Shown: in pieces, positions 57,947 to 64,000 of the stretch | How positions within the stretch are numbered: position 1 is the stretch's first letter | Layout of the letters: the number at the start of each line of letters is the position of its first letter | Assembly (NCBI RefSeq): GCF_012027355.1 | Contig: NZ_SNUH01000001.1 | Coordinates: 992,001 to 1,056,000 of the forward strand | Direction: 5' to 3' | Length of the DNA: 64,000 nucleotides | Source: Thermococcus sp. M36 | GTDB taxonomy: Archaea > Methanobacteriota_B > Thermococci > Thermococcales > Thermococcaceae | Translations under genes and position numbers: made by a program | The notes under the pieces: model-generated | Databases searched by the model: none | What the model saw: only the letters and a program-made list of their open reading frames with translations | Told to the model about the DNA's origin: nothing

Positions 57947-58008
57947 AATTGTGCCCTCCCCGACCGACCCCAGGTCACTTCTCCCAGGGGCGTGAGGGGG
58001 AGGGCCCG
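57947..58008 (-). ncRNA. Candidate H/ACA box pseudouridylation guide RNA
   Basis: On the minus strand a 9-bp lower stem GCCCUCCCC (58005-57997) pairs with GGGGAGGGC (57961-57953) and is followed directly by ACA (57952-57950), as in single-hairpin archaeal H/ACA RNAs. An internal loop of 6+6 bases (CUCACG and UCGGUC) forms the pocket. Above it CCCC/GGGG and GG/CC pairs lead to a terminal loop GAGAAGUGA with the GA...UGA pattern of an L7Ae-binding k-loop. A TATA-like GGTTTAAATC (about 58030-58039) lies about 25 bases upstream of the predicted 5' end. The pocket predicts a target of the form GACCGA-UN-CGUGAG. It could be missed because it lies in a GC-rich gap between protein genes. Confidence 0.75.
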
Positions 58009-58031
58009 GTTGAATTTAAGGTGAGGATGAT

Positions 58032-58397
58032 TTAAACCTGACGCTCTTCCTCGGGCTCGCCCTTCCTCCTGCTCTCGTTCTTTATGACCTGTCTCACGTA
58101 GTCTATGAACTTCCTGACCTCTTCAAGGTCTTCTTCCGGGATGTCGGCTATCTTCCTGTTCTTGGTCTTGTACGTGAGTAGCTTTAGAAGTGCAAGCCTC
58201 CCGAGTGCCGTCCTGGTGCTTATCTCTCCCTCCTTCCAGTCGTGCCAGATGGCGTTCGCTATCCCGTAGAACTCCGGGATGCTGTCGAGTCCAGGGTCTC
58301 CAACGTCTATGACCTCCTTTCCGAGGTACTTGTAGCGCCTCTCCTTCTCATCCCTCGAAAACTCCTTGGCTTTCTCCTTGATGTATACGTGCACCAT
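58032..58397 (-). CDS. Conserved hypothetical protein, 121 aa
   Basis: The strongly charged soluble protein starts MVHVYIKEKAKEFSRDEKE and is mainly helical, with a basic/acidic C-terminal tail (KNESRRKGEPEEERQV). I recognise no domain; it could be a small nucleic-acid or ribosome-associated protein. ATG 58397 has GAGGTGGTG at good spacing. Upstream, a TATA-like AATAAATTC is followed by CGTAAGTTACT (58424-58414), which also occurs at the palindrome 53700-53714. Confidence 0.7.
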   Translation of the reverse strand: MVHVYIKEKAKEFSRDEKERRYKYLGKEVIDVGDPGLDSIPEFYGIANAIWHDWKEGEISTRTALGRLALLKLLTYKTKNRKIADIPEEDLEEVRKFIDYVRQVIKNESRRKGEPEEERQV

Positions 58398-58474
58398 GGC
58401 CACCACCTCTAGAGTAACTTACGAAAAAAGAATTTATTAACTTTTTGTTTCTAAATATTCCTCGAAGGCAGTAG

Positions 58475-59305
58475 TTACTCCCTGCTCCGGACCTCGTTCC
58501 AGATGCCCGCCATTATTAGGAGCGCTCCAAGGTAGCCCTTCGGGCTAAGAACCTCTCCCAAGGTCAGGAAAGCCGCTATGTGGCCGAATATCGGCTCGGA
58601 AGAGTATATCAGCGCCGCCTTGTGGGCCTTCGTGTTCCTCTGGTGTTTCACCTGGAGGGTAAAGGCTATCACAGTGGCGAAGATTGACGTGTACAGCACC
58701 CCCGTCCAGGGCAGCGGGTCTGTGGGAACGACGAAGGGCTCAAACAGGAGGGCGAAGGCCAGCGAAAAGACAAAGTTCCAGGTTATCTGCCAGAAGGCTA
58801 GACTGAGGTAATCCTTCTCGCCAAAGCGCTGAACGAGGACTATCTGAAAGGCAAAGCTGAGGGCGCAGAGCACCGTCAGCAGGTCACCATAGTTGAAGTT
58901 TAGGCTGGCTCCTGAGATCAGGTACAGGCCGGCGAGCGCTATCCCAAGGGAAGCCCCATCCCTGAGATTCAGCCTGTCCCCGAGCAGGAAGTACGCTATG
59001 AAGGGCGTGAAGACTACGTAGAGGGACGTTATGAAGGCCGAGTTGGAGGCGGTCGTGTACTTCAGCCCGACTATCTGGAAGCCGTGGCCGAAGAAGAGTG
59101 TCAGCCCGAGGATGAAGCCCTCCTTGAATGTCTCCATTCTTAGTGCCTTCGAACGGAATATGAGGAGCATCAGGAGGGACGCTATGCCGAAACGGTAAGC
59201 CAAAAAGAGTATCGGGGGCAAATAGTCGAGGCTAACCTTCATGGCCGGGAATGTAAAGCCCCATATGGCAGTAATCCCAAGGAGTATTGCCTCGGAACGG
59301 TTCAT
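58475..59305 (-). CDS. DMT-superfamily (EamA) transporter
   Basis: The 276-residue protein has ten predicted helices in two EamA repeats (TAIWGFTFPAMKVSLDYLPP near the start; IYSSEPIFGHIAAFLTLGE near the end). Its second half resembles the RhaT/YdcZ-type exporters of metabolites. ATG 59305 lies about 25 bases after the TATA-like TTATAAAC (59336-59329, minus) without a clear ribosome-binding site, so the mRNA is probably leaderless. It is divergent from the tungsten oxidoreductase operon. Confidence 0.88.
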   Translation of the reverse strand: MNRSEAILLGITAIWGFTFPAMKVSLDYLPPILFLAYRFGIASLLMLLIFRSKALRMETFKEGFILGLTLFFGHGFQIVGLKYTTASNSAFITSLYVVFTPFIAYFLLGDRLNLRDGASLGIALAGLYLISGASLNFNYGDLLTVLCALSFAFQIVLVQRFGEKDYLSLAFWQITWNFVFSLAFALLFEPFVVPTDPLPWTGVLYTSIFATVIAFTLQVKHQRNTKAHKAALIYSSEPIFGHIAAFLTLGEVLSPKGYLGALLIMAGIWNEVRSRE

Positions 59306-59361
59306 CGCCGTCTGTAGTGTGCCCCCGTTTATAAGCCCTTTCCCCCGCATAAATAAGCATC

Positions 59362-59397
59362 TTCACGTTTTCACGTTGGTTTCATAAGAGTTATATA
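59362..59397 (+). promoter_or_regulatory. Tungsten oxidoreductase operon promoter with a tandem direct repeat
   Basis: The TATA box TTATATA lies at 59391-59397. An exact 8-bp direct repeat TTCACGTT-TTCACGTT occupies 59362-59377, 13 bases upstream of the TATA box, a position suited to an activator. The predicted transcription start is near 59420 and the first gene starts at 59432. Confidence 0.5.
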
Positions 59398-59431
59398 GAT
59401 GAAGTTTCAACCATGGAATCAGGTGTTCCCC

Positions 59432-59956
59432 ATGGGAGACGATGCCGAGAGGATATGGATTCTGATAACTCCTGACAAGTGCAGCGGCTGCAGGCTGTGC
59501 GAAGTTGCCTGTTCGCTGGAGCACGAGGGCATAATCTGGCCGGAAGCATCGCGCATAAGGATATACGAGCTCCTTCCGGGAGTCAACGTCCCGCACACCT
59601 GCGTCCAGTGCCCGGATTATCCCTGTGTCAGCGCGTGCAACTTTGATGCCCTGAGCGTGGACGAGGTAACGGGTGCCGTTCTCGTCAACGAAGACAACTG
59701 CACCGAGTGCGGCGCGTGCTACCTTGCCTGTCCCGGAAACGTCCCGAGGATCCCTGCCGGCAAGGGAAGCGTCGTAATCTGTGACCTCTGCGGTGGGAAG
59801 CCGAAGTGCGTCGAGGTCTGCCACGAGGCCGGGCACGATGCACTGACCCTCGTTAAGGGCAACTACCGCTCCGTCTACAGAACCTTCGCGAAGGATCCGG
59901 TTGAGAAAAGCGTCGAACTGGCGAGAAAGCTCTACGGTGAGGAGTTTGTGGGGTGA
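59432..59956 (+). CDS. Polyferredoxin-type electron-transfer subunit of the tungsten oxidoreductase
   Basis: The 174-residue protein carries up to four [4Fe-4S] sites: CSGCRLCEVAC, then CVQCPDYPCVSAC, CTECGACYLAC and CDLCGGKPKCVEVC. It would take electrons from the adjacent oxidoreductase. In P. furiosus the same arrangement is the small subunit of WOR5 (WorS type). ATG 59432 has GGTG 9-12 bases upstream; an ATG at 59399 overlaps the promoter and is not used. It ends 4 bases before the next gene, so the two are cotranslated. Confidence 0.9.
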   Translation: MGDDAERIWILITPDKCSGCRLCEVACSLEHEGIIWPEASRIRIYELLPGVNVPHTCVQCPDYPCVSACNFDALSVDEVTGAVLVNEDNCTECGACYLACPGNVPRIPAGKGSVVICDLCGGKPKCVEVCHEAGHDALTLVKGNYRSVYRTFAKDPVEKSVELARKLYGEEFVG

Positions 59957-59960
59957 TGAC

Positions 59961-61829
59961 ATGTACGGCTACGCTGGCAAACTCATAGACGTTGACCTGA
60001 GCACTGGAAACGTGAAAACCGTCGAGCTGGACGAGGATATGCTCCGCTTCTACGGCGGCAGAGGGCTCGGCACATACCTCCTGTGGAGGGAGCTTGGGGA
60101 GAGGTGGGAAAAGGTAGACCCCCTCGGCGAAGAGAACCTCCTCCTAATACTCACCGGCCCGCTGACGGGCTACTACCCGGGCATAAAAACGGCGGTCGTC
60201 GCCAAATCACCGGAGAGCAACGGGATCGTTGGCAGTGTCCTGAGCAGCGAGGTGGGGATAGAGCTCAAAGCGAGCGGCTACGACGGGATAATAATCCGCG
60301 GGAGGGCGAAGGAGCCTGTTTACCTCTTCATAAACGACGACGAGATAGAGATACGCGACGCCTCAAAGTACTGGGGAATGGGCGGCCTCGAGCTCCACAA
60401 GACCCTCCTCAAGGAAGTCCACGACGAGCTCAGGAAGAAGGCCAAGCTGAGGGGCGTTCCCAAGGAACCTGCCATGATGTACATCGGAAGGGGCGGCGAG
60501 AACAGGATTCGCTTTGCTGCTATAATGAGCAAGCTCATGCACGCTGCCGGCTACGGCGGCTTTGGTGCCGTCATGGGGAGCAAGAACCTCAAGGCGGTTC
60601 TGGTTAAGGGCAATAAAGCTCTGCCAAAAGTCCACGACCCGGAGAAGTTTAAGTCCATGCTCCGTGAGTTCCAGAGGGAGCTTCTGACGCTCACCACCTT
60701 CCGCCAGTGGGGGACTGGTGCCGGCGGCTACAGCGTAGGGAAAGACCGCTCAAGCCAGCCGGTCAGGAACTGGCAGGAGGAGTACCACGACGACGAGAGG
60801 ATAAGCGTGGTGAACTTCGAGCTGAAGGCCTGGGTCAAGAAGTACTGGGCCGACTACGGCTGCCCGGTCAACTGCATGAAGATCTCCTACCTCCGCTACG
60901 GCGAGTACAAGGGGGCCATAACGGATGCTCCTGACTACGAGCTTATGGCCTACATGGGCACGAACCTGGGCATCTTCGAGCCTGAGAAGGTCGTTTACCT
61001 CTCCTACCTGGTTGACGAGTTCGGCCTCGACGGTATCAACGCGGGAAACGTCCTCGGCTTTGTGGCGGAGCTCTACCAGCGTGGGATCCTCACGGAGGAA
61101 GACATCGGCTTTAAGCTCGAATGGGGCGATGAGAAGGCCTTCGCGAGGTTACTTGAGCTGATAATCGAGAGAAAGGGTATTGGGGAGGTTCTTGCGGAGG
61201 GAACCTACAGGGCCGCTCTCAGGATTTCCGAAATGAAAGGTGTAGATGCCCTCAAGTACGCCGTCCACGTCAAGGGCATCGGCGTCGGTGCCCATGGAAT
61301 AAGGAGCGACCTCGACTACACGAAGGATATAAGCTACGCTGTCTCAGTTCAGGGCGGCGACCACACGGCAACGGCAGGCCTGCCGGCGAGGAGCTACGAG
61401 GGTGAGCTGGTGAATGCCTTCTACGACTCTGCGGTGATATGCATGTTCACGACGAGGCCAGGCTTTGAGAGAATCATAGAGTTCGGAAACACGGTTACGG
61501 GCTTTGATTTGACCCCTGAGAAGTGGTTCAACGAGATCGGCCTGAGGATAATCCACCTCCAGAGGATACTCCTTCTCCTCGGCGGGCCGGATGTTTACTG
61601 GAAGCCCGAGGACGACGACAACCCTCCGAGGTTCTACGAGCCTCTGCCGAGCGGCCCGGTCAAGGGCAAAGCGCCGAGCAGGGAGGAGATAAGGGCGAAG
61701 GTGAGGCAGTACTACGAGGAGGTTGGCTACGACGAGCATGGAATCCCGAGGGAAGAAGTCCTGGAAGAGCTCGGCCTTGGGGAAGCAAAGCGCGAAGTCA
61801 GGCGCATAAGGAAGCGCCTCGGCCTTTGA
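59961..61829 (+). CDS. Tungsten-containing aldehyde:ferredoxin oxidoreductase family enzyme (WOR4/WOR5 type)
   Basis: The 622-residue enzyme belongs to the AOR family, which holds a tungsto-bispterin and one iron-sulfur cluster and oxidises aldehydes to acids. The N-terminal domain starts GYAGKLIDVDLSTG with FYGGRGLGTYLLW; the pterin contacts include the GYGGFGAVMGSKNLKAV segment. The cluster motif reads DYGCPVNC instead of the usual C-x2-C-x3-C, so the first Cys is Asp; the fourth ligand is in VICMFT. Pairing with a polyferredoxin suggests the WOR5 group, while Asp at the first cysteine is also reported for WOR4. The substrate is unknown. ATG 59961 follows GGGTGATG. Confidence 0.92.
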   Translation: MYGYAGKLIDVDLSTGNVKTVELDEDMLRFYGGRGLGTYLLWRELGERWEKVDPLGEENLLLILTGPLTGYYPGIKTAVVAKSPESNGIVGSVLSSEVGIELKASGYDGIIIRGRAKEPVYLFINDDEIEIRDASKYWGMGGLELHKTLLKEVHDELRKKAKLRGVPKEPAMMYIGRGGENRIRFAAIMSKLMHAAGYGGFGAVMGSKNLKAVLVKGNKALPKVHDPEKFKSMLREFQRELLTLTTFRQWGTGAGGYSVGKDRSSQPVRNWQEEYHDDERISVVNFELKAWVKKYWADYGCPVNCMKISYLRYGEYKGAITDAPDYELMAYMGTNLGIFEPEKVVYLSYLVDEFGLDGINAGNVLGFVAELYQRGILTEEDIGFKLEWGDEKAFARLLELIIERKGIGEVLAEGTYRAALRISEMKGVDALKYAVHVKGIGVGAHGIRSDLDYTKDISYAVSVQGGDHTATAGLPARSYEGELVNAFYDSAVICMFTTRPGFERIIEFGNTVTGFDLTPEKWFNEIGLRIIHLQRILLLLGGPDVYWKPEDDDNPPRFYEPLPSGPVKGKAPSREEIRAKVRQYYEEVGYDEHGIPREEVLEELGLGEAKREVRRIRKRLGL

Positions 61830-61849
61830 TTTCCTTTTTGGTGGTGGCT

Positions 61850-62071
61850 ATGAAGGTGAGGCTGATCCTCTACGGCGAGCACGCCTTAAGGCACGGCTCT
61901 AAACTTGAGCTCGAAGTCGGGGAGAGCAGAACCGTTGGGGAACTGCTCAGGGAGCTCGGGATAAGCACGAGTGAGCACCACATACTCGTGAATGAGATAA
62001 AGGTCGATGAAAGCTACGTCCTAAAAGACGGCGACGTCCTTAAAGTCCTCCCCGTGGTCTATGGAGGCTGA
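61850..62071 (+). CDS. MoaD/ThiS-family sulfur carrier protein
   Basis: The 73-residue ubiquitin-like protein ends in VYGG, the di-glycine tail needed for thiocarboxylate formation. In AOR operons such carriers supply sulfur for the tungstopterin cofactor, which fits its place directly after the WOR gene. ATG 61850 follows GGTGGT. The stop abuts the stop of the convergent gene at 62072. Confidence 0.9.
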   Translation: MKVRLILYGEHALRHGSKLELEVGESRTVGELLRELGISTSEHHILVNEIKVDESYVLKDGDVLKVLPVVYGG

Positions 62072-62380
62072 TCACTCCCCGGGCCCGTTGACGCACTCCA
62101 TATTCATTGCGAGGAGCATCTCGACGAAACCGCTTTCTAGGTTTTCCTTTATCTTGTCTGCCAGCGATTTGAACTCGTCCAATGTGAGCGGCCTCTTCAT
62201 TTTGAGCCACTTGATCTTCCCGTCGTTCTTGTCGAGGACGACTATCTCTCCATCGGTTATGAGAGGCACGTAGTTCATCTTTATCCCGTAGAGCTCCTCG
62301 GCAAAGGCCAGCTTGGCCCTCATGAGTTCGAGGTAGTTTGCCAGATCCTCCCCGAGAATTCGCCTGAATTCTCTCTCCAT
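62072..62380 (-). CDS. Conserved hypothetical protein, 102 aa
   Basis: The small charged protein begins MEREFRRILGEDLANYLELMRAKLAFAEELYG, a helical stretch, then a beta segment (YVPLITDGEIVVLDKNDGKIKWLKM) and a final helix (TLDEFKSLADKIKENLESGFVEMLL). I recognise no family. ATG 62380 follows GGTGGGAGA. It is convergent with the MoaD-like gene with no spacer. Confidence 0.65.
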   Translation of the reverse strand: MEREFRRILGEDLANYLELMRAKLAFAEELYGIKMNYVPLITDGEIVVLDKNDGKIKWLKMKRPLTLDEFKSLADKIKENLESGFVEMLLAMNMECVNGPGE

Positions 62381-62486
62381 TCTCCCACCGCTTAAAGCTC
62401 GATGCACACCTTTATTAACCTATCGGGCATATCTGGGTAAGAGTGTCACTTTAATTTGTCCGAAAGGAAAATAAGGTGAAATGATG

Positions 62487-62503
62487 TATCACTCACGGTG
62501 AGA
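62487..62503 (+). promoter_or_regulatory. TGM-like site before a GH57 gene
   Basis: TATCAC-TCACG-GTGAGA matches 11 of 12 positions of TATCAC-N5-GTGATA. It lies just before ATG 62506 and overlaps the ribosome-binding site, downstream of a TATA-like TTTAATTT at about 62450-62457. That placement predicts repression by the TGM-binding regulator in the absence of sugar. Confidence 0.55.
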
Positions 62504-62505
62504 CC

Positions 62506-64000
62506 ATGCTGATGAAGTACGCCCACCACTTCCACGCCTACCAGCCCGGCGATATCGTTTACGTTCTCGATGGTGACGGTTCCAGGCCGATAGAGTACGA
62601 GGAAAGGAAGAGCCCCGTTGCAGTTAAAATTCGCGGTGAAGAAGTTAAGGGTGAGAACTGGACACAGGCGATGCTCTACTCCTACGAGCATATCGCCGAC
62701 ACTCTCTCGCGCATGAAGGGAATAAGCATAGATATCGAGCCCTTCACCTTCCTCATGCTCCTCCGCTACCACAAAAGCGCTTTTGAGGACGCTGTTGGGC
62801 TTCTCCAGAGGTTCGACGCCGTCCCAACAACGCCTTTCCACCCCATAGTACCCCATCTTGATGAATTCGAGCAGAGGGTTCTGGCCAGGGTTTCCTTTGA
62901 CTTCTACCGACCTTTCATCGGGAAAAAGTCCGTTGTCGGCTACTGGTTCCCAGAGGCGGTGATAACCCGGAGTAGCGCCTCAAGGGTCGAGTCCTCAACG
63001 GACAAAAAGCTGGTCTTCCTCCTCGACGAGAGGCAGCTCCTCTATGACTTCCCCCAGGCGAAGCACTCCTGCAACCGCTACGGCAAATCTTTCGTCTTCG
63101 GCAGGGAGTGGCACATAAGCGACGCCTTCGCCTTCAACACGCTCGACGTTCCGGGTTTGGTCTCGGCGACCCTTTCCTACCGCGACGACTACAAGGAGAA
63201 CCTCGGCGTCCCCTACCTGGTCTTCACGGCCAGTGACCTTGAGAGCCTCCTCGGGAATCCAGAACAGCTCGACCGCTTCACCGCCTGGATGGATGGGCTT
63301 GAGGCGAACGGCGTTAAGCGCGTCTCCGCGATGGAGTTCGTGGCCAGAAAGCTCTCCGGCGAGTTCAAGCGCCTCGACGGCGAGTGCTCCTTTGAGATTG
63401 GGGTTAAAGACTACTCCGCCTGGAGCGACTACTTTGACCTGAGCACCGACGGCAAGACGAGCGACTCCAGATGGCTCGGTTACCGCAGGGCCGACGGAAA
63501 AGTCTTCGCGAGGGAAGTAAACGGCAGGAAGATTTCCCAGCTCTGGAAGGTGGCGTTCACGAGGCTCTTTGAGGAGCTGAACAGGACGGTGAGGTTCGGC
63601 GTTCTGAGGGGGCTTGAAGACCTCGGCGTGGGGCCCTCAAATGCTGAGGAGTTCCTCGTCCGCTACGCGAGGCTCTTTTTCAGGGACTACTACGACTACT
63701 TTGACATGGAAACGTCTCTGGATTACGTGCTTGAGCCGGCAAACGGTGATAGAGAAGCCCTTAAGCTCGGAAGGGCCTACTACCTCATGCTGCTCTCCAA
63801 CCACTCCTGCCCGCGCTTCTGGGAGAACCTCGACACGCGCGTCGCCTTCGGCAACGTCTCGGTAATGTCAAAGGCCCTTATCGAGCTAATGGAGTACTTC
63901 GATGGGAACGAGCTCCAGGGTCTCTTCACCGAGGCCTACCTGAGGCTCCTCAACTTCGATAAGCTGTACTGCCTCTGGAACCTCGGCGTGATGCCGTCCA
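62506..64000 (+). CDS. GH57-family protein, 3' end beyond the window
   Basis: The open frame runs 498 codons to the window edge without a stop. It begins LMKYAHHFHAYQPGDIVYV, the family-57 first motif, and has YWFPEAVIT near residue 147, in the manner of the GH57 acidic motif. A long C-terminal part of unknown fold follows. It lacks the export signal of the amylopullulanase, so it would act in the cytoplasm. The exact activity is unclear: it is longer than GH57 alpha-galactosidases and not clearly a 4-alpha-glucanotransferase. ATG 62506 follows GGTGAG. The TGM-like site suggests control with sugar metabolism. Confidence 0.8.
   Translation, partial: MLMKYAHHFHAYQPGDIVYVLDGDGSRPIEYEERKSPVAVKIRGEEVKGENWTQAMLYSYEHIADTLSRMKGISIDIEPFTFLMLLRYHKSAFEDAVGLLQRFDAVPTTPFHPIVPHLDEFEQRVLARVSFDFYRPFIGKKSVVGYWFPEAVITRSSASRVESSTDKKLVFLLDERQLLYDFPQAKHSCNRYGKSFVFGREWHISDAFAFNTLDVPGLVSATLSYRDDYKENLGVPYLVFTASDLESLLGNPEQLDRFTAWMDGLEANGVKRVSAMEFVARKLSGEFKRLDGECSFEIGVKDYSAWSDYFDLSTDGKTSDSRWLGYRRADGKVFAREVNGRKISQLWKVAFTRLFEELNRTVRFGVLRGLEDLGVGPSNAEEFLVRYARLFFRDYYDYFDMETSLDYVLEPANGDREALKLGRAYYLMLLSNHSCPRFWENLDTRVAFGNVSVMSKALIELMEYFDGNELQGLFTEAYLRLLNFDKLYCLWNLGVMPS

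Noticed and set aside
57951-58007. H/ACA RNA on the plus strand
   Set aside because: The same stem forms, but the plus strand lacks ACA after the stem and has no promoter at the right distance; the minus strand has both.

Overview
The window comes from a hyperthermophilic euryarchaeon of the order Thermococcales, most likely a Thermococcus. The evidence is the archaeal type-A RNase P RNA, the PriS/PriL primase, an RNase P Pop5 protein, a GH57 amylopullulanase with a CGP-type C-terminal anchor inside a maltodextrin ABC operon, TrmB-family sugar regulators, a tungsten oxidoreductase, GGTGAT-type ribosome-binding sites and archaeal TATA boxes, many of them placed for leaderless mRNAs. I see no rRNA, tRNA, CRISPR array or intact insertion sequence.

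Layout. 1-2.2 kb: end of a pyrimidine locus on the minus strand (pyrC, pyrK) and the start of a radical SAM gene broken by an amber codon. 2.5-9.7 kb: a Dpp/Opp-family ABC importer (binding protein with a frameshift, two permeases, two ATPases). 9.8-15.8 kb: nadE, a DMT transporter, glnA, a DUF61 protein and membrane or secreted proteins of unknown role. 15.86-16.18 kb: rnpB. 16.2-19.3 kb: DMT transporter, priS and priL. 19.5-24.2 kb: a KaiC/RAD55-like ATPase, an OB-fold membrane protein overlapping a TctA-like permease, and an RlmI-like methyltransferase followed by a candidate C/D box sRNA. 24.2-33.1 kb: second methyltransferase, serpin, M20 peptidase, PqqD-like protein, OPT transporter, MBL-fold hydrolase, phosphohexomutase and a UPF0146 protein.

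33.1-52.1 kb is the carbohydrate centre. A minus-strand maltodextrin operon (malE with frameshift, malF, malG, amylopullulanase, malK) and a GH13 amylase sit beside a plus-strand TrmB-family regulator that matches Tgr/TrmBL1 by position. A near-perfect Thermococcales glycolytic motif (TGM, TATCAC-N5-GTGATA) overlaps the malE promoter. Directly beyond lies the trehalose/maltose operon (malE, malF, malG, treT, trmB), with a TACT-N3-AGTA operator on its promoter. It has no malK; a GT5 glycogen synthase follows trmB, so the maltodextrin MalK may serve both importers and trehalose carbon may pass via TreT and NDP-glucose into glycogen. A degraded transposase-like zinc ribbon lies at the junction of the two operons.

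52.1-64 kb: RNase P Pop5, a radical SAM protein, a membrane protein, ileS, a strong candidate H/ACA guide RNA upstream of ileS, a DMT transporter, a tungsten oxidoreductase operon (polyferredoxin, WOR, MoaD-like) and the start of a GH57 protein with its own TGM-like site.

Most notable observations: the unannotated-looking H/ACA RNA (minus, about 57947-58008) and C/D RNA (plus, about 24177-24248); three genes broken by single-base lesions (113-111, near 3747, near 41294), which may be real or sequence errors; the MalK-less trehalose operon joined to glycogen synthesis; and tandem or inverted repeats at several promoters that suggest undescribed operators.
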